From a bacterium (GTDB taxonomy: Bacteria > UBA8248): a stretch of DNA of 64,000 nucleotides. The stretch is from positions 257,309-321,308 of the forward strand of contig JAJEJD010000012.1 of NCBI GenBank assembly GCA_022828125.1, in the 5' to 3' direction. Shown here piece by piece: positions 1-9,505 of this stretch (the stretch's first letter is position 1; each line of letters opens with the position of its first letter). Below the pieces are notes generated by a model. It was not told where the DNA came from, searched no databases, and saw only the letters and a program-made list of their open reading frames with translations. The translations under genes were made by a program, and so were the position numbers.

Positions 1-1336
1 GTCCCATCCCCATGATGAGGCACCCGATGATGATCAGGAACATGGCGAAAAACAGCTTGCCGCCCGATGCGCCGATGAGGCCCGAGGAGAACTTGAGGGC
101 CAGGTTCGACTGGATGGCGACGGCGATGATGATCCCGATGGCCGCGATGGGCACGGCGATTTCCGCGGCCTGGCGCGCGCCGCTGCGCACCACTTCGCAC
201 CAATCGGAGATGCTCAGCCAGCTTCTGCGGTGAAAATAGGTGACCACGGCGCAAGACGCCGTGCCGATGACGGCGGCGTATGTGGCCGAAAAGCCCGCGA
301 CCAGCATGGCGATAAGCACCAGCGGCGGCAGGAGTAGATACAGCCTTCCCGCGATGGGGTCTTCGGGCGTCAGTTCGCCCGCACCGAGCGCGAGCGCACC
401 CTCGGCCCGCGCGCGCAGGTCGATGAAGATGAAAATGGCGGCGTAGAACGCGAGTGCGGGGATGAGCCCGGCCGCGGCGATGCGCGCGTAGGATATCTGC
501 AGCAACTCCGCCATCACGAACGCGGCGATGCCCATGATGGGCGGCATCAACTGGCCGCCGGTGGAAGCGATGGCCTCCACCGCGCCCGCGTGCGCAGGGC
601 CGTAGCCGGTCTTTCGCATGAGCGGGATGGTGAAAACGCCCGTCGTCGCCACGTTCGCCACGGCGCTGCCGCTGATCGAACCCATCAGGCTCGAACTCAC
701 GACGGCGGCCTTCGCAGCCCCTCCGGCGAAGCGGCCCGCCACCCTGAGCGACAGGTCGATGAACAACTGCCCGCCGCCTATCCCTGAGTAGACCGCGCCG
801 AAGAGCACGAAGTAGAAGACGAACTGAAGCGAAGTCGCCGTCGTGATGCCCAGTACGCCGTTGGTCGTCATGGTCATGATCTCGACCACTTCGTCGATCG
901 TGAAGCCCCGGAAGCCGAATGCGCCGGGCAGCATCTTGCCGATGAACGCATAGGCGAAAAAAACGAGCAGAACGCCCAGGAGCGGCCAGCCCACCGTGCG
1001 GCGCACGCCCTCGAACAGCAACACCATGATCGCCGCGAAGGCCGCCACGTCCACGGCGAGCACCGGGTCGATGGTCTCCATGCGTTCGGTGAGGCGTGTC
1101 GAGGCGAGTGCGTAATACGCAAAGACGGCCAGCGTTCCCGCCAGCAGCAAAGCGTCCGTCAGGCGGGCGCGCCGCAGCGGAGCGCTCCTTTTACTCAGCG
1201 GATGAAAGAGCAGGACGAGCGCCAGCGCCAGAAGCAGGTGGAGGGGCCGCTCGACCAGCGGTGCCTGGGGGTAGAAGACGATCCACATTTGGAACGCCAG
1301 CCAGAGGGCGCCAATAGCGAGCGTGACCATGCGCAT
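1..1336 (-). CDS. TRAP transporter fused permease (4TM/12TM), TAXI-TRAP type, 3' end outside window
   Basis: Integral membrane subunit of a TRAP transporter, which takes up an organic acid using an ion gradient. The reading frame stays open from the start to the window edge, so about 445 residues are visible and the C-terminus is missing. Hydrophobic helices alternate with short loops. The DctM-like core is recognisable: a GGGQLFIDLS loop, the SGSAVANVATTGVFTIP segment and the ASTGGQLMPPIMG motif. The start is ATG at 1336 or ATG at 1330; neither has a strong ribosome site. It lies 73 bases downstream of the TAXI binding-protein gene on the same strand, so the two form one operon. The second permease in this window (3591-5465) has the same motifs. 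The substrate is unknown. Confidence 0.92.
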   Translation of the reverse strand, partial: MRMVTLAIGALWLAFQMWIVFYPQAPLVERPLHLLLALALVLLFHPLSKRSAPLRRARLTDALLLAGTLAVFAYYALASTRLTERMETIDPVLAVDVAAFAAIMVLLFEGVRRTVGWPLLGVLLVFFAYAFIGKMLPGAFGFRGFTIDEVVEIMTMTTNGVLGITTATSLQFVFYFVLFGAVYSGIGGGQLFIDLSLRVAGRFAGGAAKAAVVSSSLMGSISGSAVANVATTGVFTIPLMRKTGYGPAHAGAVEAIASTGGQLMPPIMGIAAFVMAELLQISYARIAAAGLIPALAFYAAIFIFIDLRARAEGALALGAGELTPEDPIAGRLYLLLPPLVLIAMLVAGFSATYAAVIGTASCAVVTYFHRRSWLSISDWCEVVRSGARQAAEIAVPIAAIGIIIAVAIQSNLALKFSSGLIGASGGKLFFAMFLIIIGCLIMGMG

Positions 1337-1364
1337 GGCTCATGAAACCCCGATGCGAGAAAAC

Positions 1365-1398
1365 GGGGCGGAAGATGAAACTCTCTGTCCTCCGCCCC
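1365..1398 (-). promoter_or_regulatory. Hairpin between TAXI binding-protein gene and permease gene
   Basis: GGGGCGGA at 1365-1372 pairs with TCCGCCCC at 1391-1398. Read on the minus strand the stem is followed by GTTTTC. Such hairpins after a binding-protein gene often act as partial terminators or mRNA stabilisers, so that more binding protein than permease is made. The stem is visible; its role is inferred. Confidence 0.5.
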
Positions 1399-1409
1399 GC
1401 ATTGGTCGA

Positions 1410-2423
1410 CTAGAGCCAGCCTTTTTCCTTGAAATACTTCGCCGCGCCCGGATGCAGCGGCACCCCGGTGCTGGCCGGTTTGCCGCCGTTTTCGGGCTTG
1501 AAGAACCTCCAGGCCGCGTGGGCCTTGCCCATGGCCTTCTTGTTCTCGGCCAGCGTTTTCGTGATGGTGTAGGCGAGTGAATCCGGCATGTCCTTGTGCG
1601 CGATGAGCACGGTGCCGAGGTCGACCGCCAACACCTTGCCCTTGATGCCCTTGAACCACTTGCCCGGCACGGCCGCCGTCCGCAGGCCATGGGCGGCGAG
1701 GGCCTTGAGCGCCTTGGGCGGGAAGCTCAGGAAGCGCATCGCGTTGGTGGTCGTGACTTCCGTCACCGTCGGGTGCCTGGGGATAGCGACCTCGAAGTAG
1801 AGGTCCGCGCGACCGTCCTTGATGATCGCCGGAATCTGGTTCGCGGCCACCTGGATGATCTTGCCTCCACGCGCTTTCATGTCCTTGCGGCTGGTTCCAA
1901 GCGCGGCCATCAGCATGTCGGCGACGACGGGGACGGTGCTGCCCGCCGGCTTCATGACGATGCGCGCGGGCGGCTTGGAGAGCAGCGCCTTCTCGAGCGT
2001 GTCGTTGCCCGTTCGCTTGATGTAGCTTTCTGTCACCATGGCGGTGACGCGCACCTTGTTCAGCCCGCCGATGAGCGCGCGGATGCCCTCGTGCTTTTGT
2101 TTGTAGACGCCTTTCAAGCCGTTATAAGCCCAAAGCGCAGAAGCCACGTTCGAGAGCGCGATGGTCGCCTTTTTCTTGTCCACGGCGGCGGGATTGCTCA
2201 CGCCGCCGCCGCGCGCGATGACCTCGGGGTTGCTGCCCTTGGGCAGGCTGGGCTTGAGCAGTTGCGCCAGCGTGGCGCCGAAGACGTACCAGGCCGAACC
2301 GGGCCGCATCGCGCCGATGCTGAACGAATCGGCGGCGTATGCCGCAGGGCCTGCGCCCGTTATCAGGGCAGCCAGCAAAAGGCCGAGCGTCAGACCCTTG
2401 AAGCGCATTCTATTCTTGAGCAT
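1410..2423 (-). CDS. TAXI family TRAP transporter solute-binding protein
   Basis: Periplasmic substrate-binding subunit, 337 aa. The N-terminus has a signal peptide: basic MLKNRMRFKG, a hydrophobic stretch, and probable cleavage after AAYA. The mature part begins DSFSIGAMRPGSAWY, close to the usual TAXI opening (IGTGGTGGxYYP-like). The C-terminus has the HPGAAKYFKEKG motif typical of TAXI proteins, here also seen as HPGAARYWKEKG in the paralogue at 5553-6551. ATG at 2423 follows GGGAGGG at a good distance. It is followed by the fused permease gene, with the DapA-family gene upstream. Ligand not predictable; TAXI proteins often bind dicarboxylates or glutamate-like acids. Confidence 0.92.
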   Translation of the reverse strand: MLKNRMRFKGLTLGLLLAALITGAGPAAYAADSFSIGAMRPGSAWYVFGATLAQLLKPSLPKGSNPEVIARGGGVSNPAAVDKKKATIALSNVASALWAYNGLKGVYKQKHEGIRALIGGLNKVRVTAMVTESYIKRTGNDTLEKALLSKPPARIVMKPAGSTVPVVADMLMAALGTSRKDMKARGGKIIQVAANQIPAIIKDGRADLYFEVAIPRHPTVTEVTTTNAMRFLSFPPKALKALAAHGLRTAAVPGKWFKGIKGKVLAVDLGTVLIAHKDMPDSLAYTITKTLAENKKAMGKAHAAWRFFKPENGGKPASTGVPLHPGAAKYFKEKGWL

Positions 2424-2465
2424 GGGTTCCCTCCCCTCGTTGGTTTCTCCTTGAGAGATGAATGT

Positions 2466-3419
2466 CTATCCGGTTGTCGCGCCTTCGAGTTCCAGCAGCC
2501 CCGATTCCTCCACGGCGCTTTTGATCGCCTCGAACGTGCGCCCCTTGGCGACCTCGCTCGGGGGGCGCACGACCGCCGACTTGAAGCGCCCGGCGAGCAC
2601 CATCGCCGTCTTCATGCGCGCATGGGCCTCGCCTGAGGGCTCGCCGCTCGAATAGACGACTTCCTTGAGCGGCAGAATCCGCGCCTGTATCTCCTGCGCG
2701 CGGTGCAGGTCGCCCGCCTTGACGGCCTCGTAGAGCGCCACGATGAGGTCGGGGATGAACGAGGCGAACCCGACGAGCGCGCCGTCCACGCCCTGCACCA
2801 TCGAGGCGAGGAGATATTCGTCGTGACAGGTGAGGATCGTCGTATCGGGCGCGTTCTCGCGGATGGAGGCGATATCGCGCGCGTATTGCGACATCTCCCG
2901 CGTGCCGACCTTGAAGCAGGTGACCCAGGGAATCCGGCCGAGTTCGCCCAGAAGCTCCGAGCTGTAGCTCGCCTTCGTCCACGCGGGATAGACGTGCACC
3001 ACGAGGTTCAGGTCGGACGCCTCGCCGACTGCCGTGAAGTAGTCGATGACGTGCTGCGGGCGGTGCCCGAAGCGCAGCCAGTGGTGAAACGGCATCACGA
3101 GCAGCCCGTCGGCCCCGGCTTCCCTGGCCATCTCGGCGTGCTCAATGCCGTCGCGGATGCCCTCGCATGCGAGACCCGAGATGACCGGCACGCTCCCCCC
3201 GACGGCGTCGACGACAATCCGCGTCACTTCGGCGCGCTCACGCGCCGTGAACGAGAACACCTCGCCCGTGTGGCCGTTGGTCACGAGTCCGTTCACCCCC
3301 TCGAATCCGGCCAGCCACCCGGAGAAGCGGCGAAGTTCGGCCTCGTCGACATCCATGTTGTCCAGCATGGGAACCTGCATCGCGGGCAGGATTCCCGAAT
3401 AGCTTCTGCGTTCCACCAT
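2466..3419 (-). CDS. DapA-family aldolase/synthase (dihydrodipicolinate synthase-like)
   Basis: A 317-aa (beta/alpha)8-barrel of the DapA/N-acetylneuraminate lyase superfamily, which forms or breaks C-C bonds next to a pyruvate-type Schiff base. The barrel opening GLVTNGHTGEVFSFT replaces the usual GTTGE motif. The conserved Tyr lies in VVHVYPAW and the Schiff-base Lys in CFKVGT. Start ATG 3419 follows AGGAGG. It sits 42 bases upstream of the TAXI gene on the same strand, so it is probably the first gene of a TAXI-TRAP operon and may act on the imported acid. True lysine-pathway DapA is unlikely because the substrate loops differ and no other lysine genes are near. The exact reaction is unknown. 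Confidence 0.82.
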   Translation of the reverse strand: MVERRSYSGILPAMQVPMLDNMDVDEAELRRFSGWLAGFEGVNGLVTNGHTGEVFSFTARERAEVTRIVVDAVGGSVPVISGLACEGIRDGIEHAEMAREAGADGLLVMPFHHWLRFGHRPQHVIDYFTAVGEASDLNLVVHVYPAWTKASYSSELLGELGRIPWVTCFKVGTREMSQYARDIASIRENAPDTTILTCHDEYLLASMVQGVDGALVGFASFIPDLIVALYEAVKAGDLHRAQEIQARILPLKEVVYSSGEPSGEAHARMKTAMVLAGRFKSAVVRPPSEVAKGRTFEAIKSAVEESGLLELEGATTG

Positions 3420-3552
3420 GCCTTGATCTCCTCCTAAGCGCGTTTCGGCCGCCGTATGGCGCGGCTTCAGAAACGAATAATTTCAGTACCGGGACAATAG
3501 ACTGTAGCAATTATCATTGTAGCCGAGCAGATATGAAATGCAATTCACGATT

Positions 3553-3572
3553 CTGAATGCCATTTTATTCAG
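3553..3572 (-). terminator. Hairpin downstream of the second TRAP permease
   Basis: CTGAAT (3553-3558) and ATTCAG (3567-3572) form a short stem about 20 bases beyond the permease stop codon. The surrounding bases are AT-rich, but the stem is short and there is no long U run, so it is a weak terminator or possibly an operator for the divergent start of the DapA-like operon. Confidence 0.3.
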
Positions 3573-3590
3573 AAAAGGAGATTTTCCGGC

Positions 3591-5465
3591 TTACGTCTGG
3601 CTTCCGGCCCATTTCTGGGAAACCAGCACGCCCGCCAGACCCAGGAACCCCAGCACGCGCAGAAGCAGCGAAGGCGTGAAGAGGAGTACGGCGGACACCC
3701 CCAGCAGGGCGCGGAGCGGCGGCGAGACGGGCGCCAGAAGATACCCCTGCAGGGCGCCGACCATGGCCAGAAAACCGAGTGTGACGCTGACGGCCGTCAG
3801 CAGCATGGGCCCAAAATTGCCCACGTCCAGGAGGTTCGTGTAGGCGAAAAGGAATGGCGTGATGAGGAGCGCGAGCGACATGCGCAGCGCCGCGTAGGCC
3901 GTCTGGTTGACGTCTGATTGCGCGATACCCGATGCCGCGAAGGCAGCTAAAGCAACCGGCGGGGTAACGCCCGAGGTGAGGATGAACCAGAAGACGACCA
4001 GGTGAGAGGCCAGAAGCGGAACGCCCAGTTGCTGCAGGGCGGGCACAGCGATGACGGAGACCACGACGTAGGCGGCCACCACCGTCATGCCCATCCCCAG
4101 GATATAGCAGACGACGCCCACGAGCGTGAGGGTGAGGAACAGGTAGCCTCCGGTGGCGTTGATGATGAAATCGCTGAACTTGATCCCAAGGCCCGTCAGC
4201 ATGATGGCGCCGATCATCAGGCCCACCACGCCGGCCGTGGCGCCCACCACCAGCGAATTCCGCGCCCCCAGCACGAGAGCGTCCAGAAGACGCTGCGGGG
4301 TCAAACGCGTCTCGCGGCGCAGAAAACTCACCACGAAGACGGAATAGATGGCCACCACGGCGGCCAGGTTGGGAGAGTGCCCCTGGATGAGGACGAAAAC
4401 CATGAGGAAGGCGGGCAGGAGCAGGTGGCCCCCGCTCATGAGAACGCTCTTCAAGGCCGGAACCTCTTCGGCCGGAACCAGGCGAATACCTTCTTTGGCC
4501 GCCTCGATATGAACGAAGAAGAGAACCGACAGGAAGTAGACCACGGCGGGAACGGTGGCGACCGCGATGACGTTCACATAGGGAATCTCCGTGATCGCCG
4601 CGATGATGAACGCGGCTGCTCCCATGATGGGCGGCATGAACTGGCCTCCCGTCGAGGCGGCCGCCTCCACCGCGCCTGCGATGTGGGGCCGGTAGCCCGT
4701 GCGCTTCATCAAGGGGATGGTGAACGACCCCGTGGCGACCACGTTGGCGACGCCGCTGCCCATCATGGAGCCCACGAAGCCGCTGGAGATGACCGCCACC
4801 TTGGCCGGTCCGCCCCGGCTGCGTCCGGCCAGGGCGTTGGCGAACTGAACCAGGAACTCTCCGCCGCCGGCCGCTTCCAGGAAGGCGGCGAAGGCGATGA
4901 ACAAAAAGACGTAGGACGCATACGCGTTGATGACCACGCCGAACACCGCCACCTCCGAAGCCATGAACTCCAGGATGCGCTGCGCGCTGAATCCCTTGTG
5001 GGCGAAGACGGTGTCCGGAAGCCAGGGACCCACGTAGGCGTAAACGATGAAGATCAGCGCCAGGATCGGCAGCACGTTTCCCAGCACCCTTCTGCCCATC
5101 TCGAGGGAGACGACGATCAGCATGCCGCCGATGACCATGTCCATCGCCGTGGGCTCGCCCATGCGTTCCGCGCGGTAGGGCGTGTCCCAGATCCAGTAAT
5201 AGGCGGCGAAGACCGTGAGCGCGATCAGCAACCAGTCGACTGCGCTGGGCCGGGTCTGCGGAGAGGAGGCGCCCGCCGGGTAGAGGAGGAAGAGGAGAAT
5301 GCCGGTGAATATCAGGTAGAACCCCCGGTGGCTGTGCGTCGAGAATATCCCGAAGGTTCCCGTGTAGATGTAAAAAAGGGAGAATACGACGGCGACCGCC
5401 ACCATCGCGTAACGCACCGCTCCTTCGAGCCGCCTCGTCTGGGGCAGTCCTGGTTGACGAGCCAT
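3591..5465 (-). CDS. TRAP transporter fused permease (DctQM fusion), TAXI type
   Basis: 624-aa membrane protein joining the small (DctQ) and large (DctM) permease parts. About residues 20-190 give four to five helices including DctQ-like MDMVIGGMLIVVSLEMGRR. The DctM part carries AGGGEFLVQFANALAGRSRGG, SGFVGSMMGSGVANVVATG and ASTGGQFMPPIMGAAAFI. An upstream ATG at 5516 is in frame, but ATG 5465 follows GAGGAGT and is the better start. The TAXI binding protein ends 87 bases upstream on the same strand; together they are a complete second transporter. Some C-terminal helices after about residue 560 may be the accessory DUF3394-like tail seen in fused TAXI permeases. Substrate unknown. Confidence 0.92.
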   Translation of the reverse strand: MARQPGLPQTRRLEGAVRYAMVAVAVVFSLFYIYTGTFGIFSTHSHRGFYLIFTGILLFLLYPAGASSPQTRPSAVDWLLIALTVFAAYYWIWDTPYRAERMGEPTAMDMVIGGMLIVVSLEMGRRVLGNVLPILALIFIVYAYVGPWLPDTVFAHKGFSAQRILEFMASEVAVFGVVINAYASYVFLFIAFAAFLEAAGGGEFLVQFANALAGRSRGGPAKVAVISSGFVGSMMGSGVANVVATGSFTIPLMKRTGYRPHIAGAVEAAASTGGQFMPPIMGAAAFIIAAITEIPYVNVIAVATVPAVVYFLSVLFFVHIEAAKEGIRLVPAEEVPALKSVLMSGGHLLLPAFLMVFVLIQGHSPNLAAVVAIYSVFVVSFLRRETRLTPQRLLDALVLGARNSLVVGATAGVVGLMIGAIMLTGLGIKFSDFIINATGGYLFLTLTLVGVVCYILGMGMTVVAAYVVVSVIAVPALQQLGVPLLASHLVVFWFILTSGVTPPVALAAFAASGIAQSDVNQTAYAALRMSLALLITPFLFAYTNLLDVGNFGPMLLTAVSVTLGFLAMVGALQGYLLAPVSPPLRALLGVSAVLLFTPSLLLRVLGFLGLAGVLVSQKWAGSQT

Positions 5466-5552
5466 CGAATCACTCCTCGGCGAGGGAGAGCCCGGGCCGC
5501 GCGGCCGATGAATCATGCCGCGAGACCCGAGCCAAATACCCGGCTTCGAGAT

Positions 5553-6551
5553 TTAGTTAATACCCTTCTCTTTCCAGTATCTGGCCGCGCCCGGGTGCAT
5601 GGGCAGACCGGACTTCTTCGCCTCCTCCACTCCGTTGGCTATCCCGCGCATCAGCCTGTGGATCTTCGGCAGCGTCTTCTTGACCTTGGGTGTGAAGACC
5701 GTCTTGACGATGTCGTAGGCGATCTTCTCGGGAACCCGCTTGTTCGCCACCCAGAAGACCGAGTTCCAAATCGTGGGGTAGGGATCCTTGATGGTCTTGA
5801 ACACCTTCGTCGGATCGTAAGTCTTCGCCCAGAATCCTGCATACGTCTTGAGGAACAACTGGCGCTGCGCCTCGCTCATGCGCACGAGGCGTAGGGGGCG
5901 CTGGGCGTCCAGCGAGAGCGTCCAGGCCGAGTGCAACCCGTTCTGGGCCGCGGCGTCGAGCGTGCCGTCGATCATGGCATTGGTCTCGTCGGCGTAGGTC
6001 AGGTACCTGATCTTTACAGTGTCCAGCAAACCGAAGGCCTTGAGGGCCATCTTGAAGTTCTTGATGCTTCCGCTGCCCGCCGGGCCGCCCGCGATGGTCT
6101 TTCCCTTCAGATCGTCGAAGGTCTTGATGCCCGATTTCTGGAGCGTAAGCACACCGAAGGGGCTGTCGTAGAATTTCATGAGCACGCGGACGTCCTTGGC
6201 CGGTTTCTTCCCCTTGAAGGAGCGGACGCCGAGATACGCCTCCGCCATGGTCGGCGCGTGGACGATGGCCATGTCCAGATCCCCGGTGGCCATGCGGCGC
6301 ACGTTCTCCACGTCGCCCTGGGTGGATTCCGCCACCACGTTGAGGTTCTTAATCTCGCGGGTCAGGATGGGCGAGAGGCCGCCCGCCATGTAGAACCAGC
6401 CGCCGCCGGGCCGGCTGCCCGCGAAGTTGAGATACACCTTGGCGGCTTCTACGGGCGCGGAACTCAAAAGGACGCCTGCGAGGGACATGGTCACCAGGCC
6501 TGTCAGGGCGACTCCACGGACGTGGAGGAGACGCCGGAGTCTGTTACGCAT
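5553..6551 (-). CDS. TAXI family TRAP transporter solute-binding protein (second copy)
   Basis: 332-aa periplasmic binding protein. ATG 6551 (MRNRLRRLLHVRG) follows AAGGAGG exactly, so the longer in-frame start at 6614 is not used. The signal peptide has a basic start, a hydrophobic core and a cleavage region near APVEA-AK. The mature protein opens VYLNFAGSRPGGGWFYMAGG, a TAXI-type glycine-rich ligand loop, and ends HPGAARYWKEKG. It pairs with the permease at 3591-5465. It is clearly a paralogue of the protein at 1410-2423 but diverged, which suggests a different ligand. Confidence 0.92.
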   Translation of the reverse strand: MRNRLRRLLHVRGVALTGLVTMSLAGVLLSSAPVEAAKVYLNFAGSRPGGGWFYMAGGLSPILTREIKNLNVVAESTQGDVENVRRMATGDLDMAIVHAPTMAEAYLGVRSFKGKKPAKDVRVLMKFYDSPFGVLTLQKSGIKTFDDLKGKTIAGGPAGSGSIKNFKMALKAFGLLDTVKIRYLTYADETNAMIDGTLDAAAQNGLHSAWTLSLDAQRPLRLVRMSEAQRQLFLKTYAGFWAKTYDPTKVFKTIKDPYPTIWNSVFWVANKRVPEKIAYDIVKTVFTPKVKKTLPKIHRLMRGIANGVEEAKKSGLPMHPGAARYWKEKGIN

Positions 6552-6959
6552 GATCCGTACCTCCTTTTGGGGGATGGAAAGAACGACCGGCGAACGGATT
6601 TTGACGCCGCTCAACCGGAGGAAACGCTACGAAATGTGGTCGGGGGAAGCGAAGACGGCGTATTGCAGATGAAAACAACGCGCATTTCGTGCCCATCGGT
6701 AGCCCTCCACAACGAGGAAAGCTGCAGCAAGGAAAGAATGATGGACCAAATATGACGTTGAATGTATGAACCTATAGTAGGCTACGGAAGGCTCGCGGCG
6801 CAAGCATGCGACCGAATCCGGTGTCGGCGCACTGGCGCTCTATGTTCGGGTGAGCCTGAGACGCTCTTTCATCTTTTCACGCGGGCGCGCGGGTGCCAGG
6901 CGATGCGGACTCATTGTACAATCGGCGAAATCGACACCTTCAATGAGAGGAGGCGCTTC
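6552..6959. other. Divergent intergenic region, no gene seen
   Basis: 408 bases between the TAXI gene (minus) and the acyl-CoA dehydrogenase-type gene (plus). Open frames here lack a ribosome site and family resemblance. It should hold both promoters, but I see no convincing -35/-10 pair or strong dyad. Confidence 0.5.
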
Positions 6960-7943
6960 GTGGATTCCCGGGTGGCTGTGGTGGGCGCAGGCATGATGGG
7001 CCACGGCATCGCCCTTCATTGCGCGATCACCGGCGCAAACGTGGCCCTGACGGACAAGGACCCGACCCGGCTCGAATCCGCCCTGGAGTGGATGGAGGGC
7101 GACCTGCGCATCCTGTGCGAATACGGCCTGGCGCCCGAGGAGACTCCCTCTCCGCTGACTGAGCGCGTATCTCTCGCCACAAGCCTGGAAGAAGCAGCGG
7201 CGCAGGCCGATTTCGTCTTCGAGGCGGTATATGAAGACCTGAGCGTCAAACAAGGCGTCTTCCGGGAACTGGACGAGCACGCCCTGCCCGGAGCCGTGCT
7301 CGCCACGACCACCTCATCGCTCCGCGTGGGAGATATCGCCAATGTCGTTTCCGAACCCGGCCGCGTACTCGGCGCTCACTGGGCGAACCCTCCGCACATT
7401 CTCCCGCTCGTGGAAGTGGTTCTCGGCCCCGCCACGAGCGAAGAGGCGCATGGCAGGCTCATCGCCTTCTTGAGAAAGGTCGGCAAGGCGCCCGTCTCTT
7501 GCCGCGACGTGGCCGGCTACATCGTGAACCGCCTGCAATACGCCATGCTGAACGAGGCCGTCAGCCTGGTGGAGCGGGGGCTCACCACGCCCGAGGACGT
7601 GGACGAGGCCGTTCGGCACGGCTTCGGAATCCGTCTGGCCTGCAAGGGACCGTTCGAATGGAACGATCTCCTCCACGACGCCGACATCACGCTGAACGTT
7701 TTCGAGAACCTCTACAGGGCCGAAGGCGACGCCAAGTTCAAACCCTCAGCGTTGTTGTTGAAGCAGATCGAGCGAGGCGAACTCGGTCTTTCCACCGGAA
7801 AGGGATGGCGCGACTATGGAGGGCGGTCGCGCGAGGAACTCATCGAGGAGAGGGATACGACCGTACTGCGAGCGGTGCGGGCCTTGCGGGAGTTGGGGAT
7901 TATCCAGGGTGCGCCAACAGACCGGACAGACCGGCCATCCTGA
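6960..7943 (+). CDS. 3-hydroxyacyl-CoA dehydrogenase family protein (L-gulonate/carnitine dehydrogenase-like)
   Basis: NAD-dependent dehydrogenase of 327 aa. The Rossmann motif VAVVGAGMMGHGIA lies at the N-terminus, followed by the acidic NAD-selecting residue in LTDKD. Catalytic-region motifs are visible: TTTSSL, the His in GAHWANPP, and IVNRLQYAMLNEAVSLVERG with the conserved Asn. The C-terminal helical domain (PEDVDEAVRHGFGIR... GPFEWNDL) matches short stand-alone members such as carnitine, gulonate and 3-hydroxybutyryl-CoA dehydrogenases. GTG 6960 is chosen because GAGAGGAGG precedes it; the frame is open further upstream without a site. It stands alone, divergent from the TAXI system. 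The substrate is unresolved. Confidence 0.85.
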   Translation: MDSRVAVVGAGMMGHGIALHCAITGANVALTDKDPTRLESALEWMEGDLRILCEYGLAPEETPSPLTERVSLATSLEEAAAQADFVFEAVYEDLSVKQGVFRELDEHALPGAVLATTTSSLRVGDIANVVSEPGRVLGAHWANPPHILPLVEVVLGPATSEEAHGRLIAFLRKVGKAPVSCRDVAGYIVNRLQYAMLNEAVSLVERGLTTPEDVDEAVRHGFGIRLACKGPFEWNDLLHDADITLNVFENLYRAEGDAKFKPSALLLKQIERGELGLSTGKGWRDYGGRSREELIEERDTTVLRAVRALRELGIIQGAPTDRTDRPS

Positions 7944-7969
7944 AAAACACCCGATCCGTTACAAAATCA

Positions 7970-9505
7970 TCACGCATCTTCATCCTCGACAAAGCGCACC
8001 TCGGGTTCCAGCCCCATCAGAGCGGCCAGGGCCTCGAAGCGGCGCACGACAACCTCGCCCAGCATGTTTTGGTCGCTCCGGCGGCACTTGAGCTTGAGCG
8101 CGCCCCGTCGCAGGGAGGGCTTGAGCGAAAAGCGCCCCAGCACCCCGGGCGCGCCGCCGCACAAGGTTTCGCCCAGGCGAACGGCCGAGCCCATGATTCG
8201 CGCGCGACCGGCGGTTTCCTCGTCCAGCAGCCTCTCGACGGTGCGCAACTCGCCGCGGGTCTCGCGGCCCGTATAACGGCTGAAGACGGCCAGCGCGAGA
8301 AACACCCGCTCCTGGTGATTGACGTGCAGGGTGCGCGCATGCAGCACCTCCGCGCTGGCCTGGGCGGCCCGATAGTCGGGGTGCACCCGCCAGCCGACGT
8401 CGCTGAGCAGGCAGACGGCGTGGCGCAGGCGGCGCTCGGACCCGCTTTCTTCGGGAAAAAGGTTTTCCGTCCACTCGAGCAGTTCGGGGACGTGATCGGG
8501 AAAGCGCGCGGTGCGGGCATGGATGTCGCCCACCGCGCTGAGCAGCGGGTCCTCGTTCCTGCCTCGCTCGCCCAGGCACGCAAAGGTGAGCCCCTCGCGC
8601 AAACCGTGCGCGGAGAATACGACGTCGCGGGGCGCGGCGTCCGCCAGCAAACGGTCCATCACCAGCGCCGCGAGCGGCAGCAAATCGAGCCTCCTGTTCG
8701 AAACGCCGCGTATGCCCGACAACGATTCGCGGCTCTGGCGGGAGATCAGGTCGGTGATTTTCGCAAGGTCGCCGCGCCGCAGCCGATAATGGTGAATGAT
8801 GTTGAGCGGATAGCCCGAATGCGCCATGTGGGCATGCGCCAAAGCCCGCCAGTTGCCGCCGACGGCGTAGAAAGCGCGCCCCCGCATTTTGGCGAGCCAG
8901 GACAACCCGGCCAAAGCTTCGTCGATAATCTTCCGCGCGCGCTTGCGCTGGCCGCCCGAGGCGGCGAAGAGGTTGAGCGGCCCCAGAGGCAGGGTGGCCT
9001 GCTCGGCGATGACACCATCAACCAGATGGACCAACTCTAAGCTGCCGCCGCCCAAATCGCCCACGACGCCGTCCGCCCCCGGTATTCCGCTCAACACGCC
9101 GAGCGCAGCCATTTCGGCTTCTTCAGCGCCCGAGAGCACGCGCACGCGGAAACCGCAACGCCGCTCCACTTCTGCGGCGAACCCGGCCCCGTCCTCGGCG
9201 TCGCGCACCGCCGCGGTGGCGATGGCGTCGAAGCGCGCCACCCCCATTGCGCGCAACAGGCTGCCGAACCGCTCGATGTTCAGGAGCGCCCCCTCGACGC
9301 CTTGCGGATCGAGCCGTCCGGTGTCGTGCAGACCGCGGCCCAGGCCGCACAGGATTCTTTCGTTGAACATGGGGAGCGGCGCGCGCGACAATCCCTCGAA
9401 CACGACCAGACGGATCGAGTTGGAACCAATGTCGATTACGCCATAACGTTCTTGAGAGCCGGTCGCCTCTTCGGCGAGGCATGGTCGTTCAGCCGTCTTC
9501 CGCAA
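7970..9505 (-). CDS. ppx: Exopolyphosphatase / guanosine pentaphosphatase family (Ppx/GppA)
   Basis: 511-aa cytoplasmic enzyme of the ASKHA fold that hydrolyses inorganic polyphosphate ends or pppGpp. The first phosphate loop is [17 protein letters not shown], the second DLGGGSLEL, with VDGVIAE between. The C-terminal half looks like the HD-type helical domain found in long Ppx proteins ([28 protein letters not shown]). The start overlaps the end of ppk1 by 17 bases on the same strand, so the two genes are translationally coupled. Having kinase and phosphatase together argues for polyphosphate turnover rather than only pppGpp hydrolysis. Confidence 0.93.
   Translation of the reverse strand: MRKTAERPCLAEEATGSQERYGVIDIGSNSIRLVVFEGLSRAPLPMFNERILCGLGRGLHDTGRLDPQGVEGALLNIERFGSLLRAMGVARFDAIATAAVRDAEDGAGFAAEVERRCGFRVRVLSGAEEAEMAALGVLSGIPGADGVVGDLGGGSLELVHLVDGVIAEQATLPLGPLNLFAASGGQRKRARKIIDEALAGLSWLAKMRGRAFYAVGGNWRALAHAHMAHSGYPLNIIHHYRLRRGDLAKITDLISRQSRESLSGIRGVSNRRLDLLPLAALVMDRLLADAAPRDVVFSAHGLREGLTFACLGERGRNEDPLLSAVGDIHARTARFPDHVPELLEWTENLFPEESGSERRLRHAVCLLSDVGWRVHPDYRAAQASAEVLHARTLHVNHQERVFLALAVFSRYTGRETRGELRTVERLLDEETAGRARIMGSAVRLGETLCGGAPGVLGRFSLKPSLRRGALKLKCRRSDQNMLGEVVVRRFEALAALMGLEPEVRFVEDEDA

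Noticed and set aside
2466-3419. Lysine-pathway DapA
   Set aside because: The GTTGE motif is altered and the context is a transporter operon, so only the superfamily is assigned.
4002-5894. Long plus-strand frame opposite the TRAP permease
   Set aside because: His/Arg/Asp-rich composition typical of a shadow frame; crosses two genes on the other strand.
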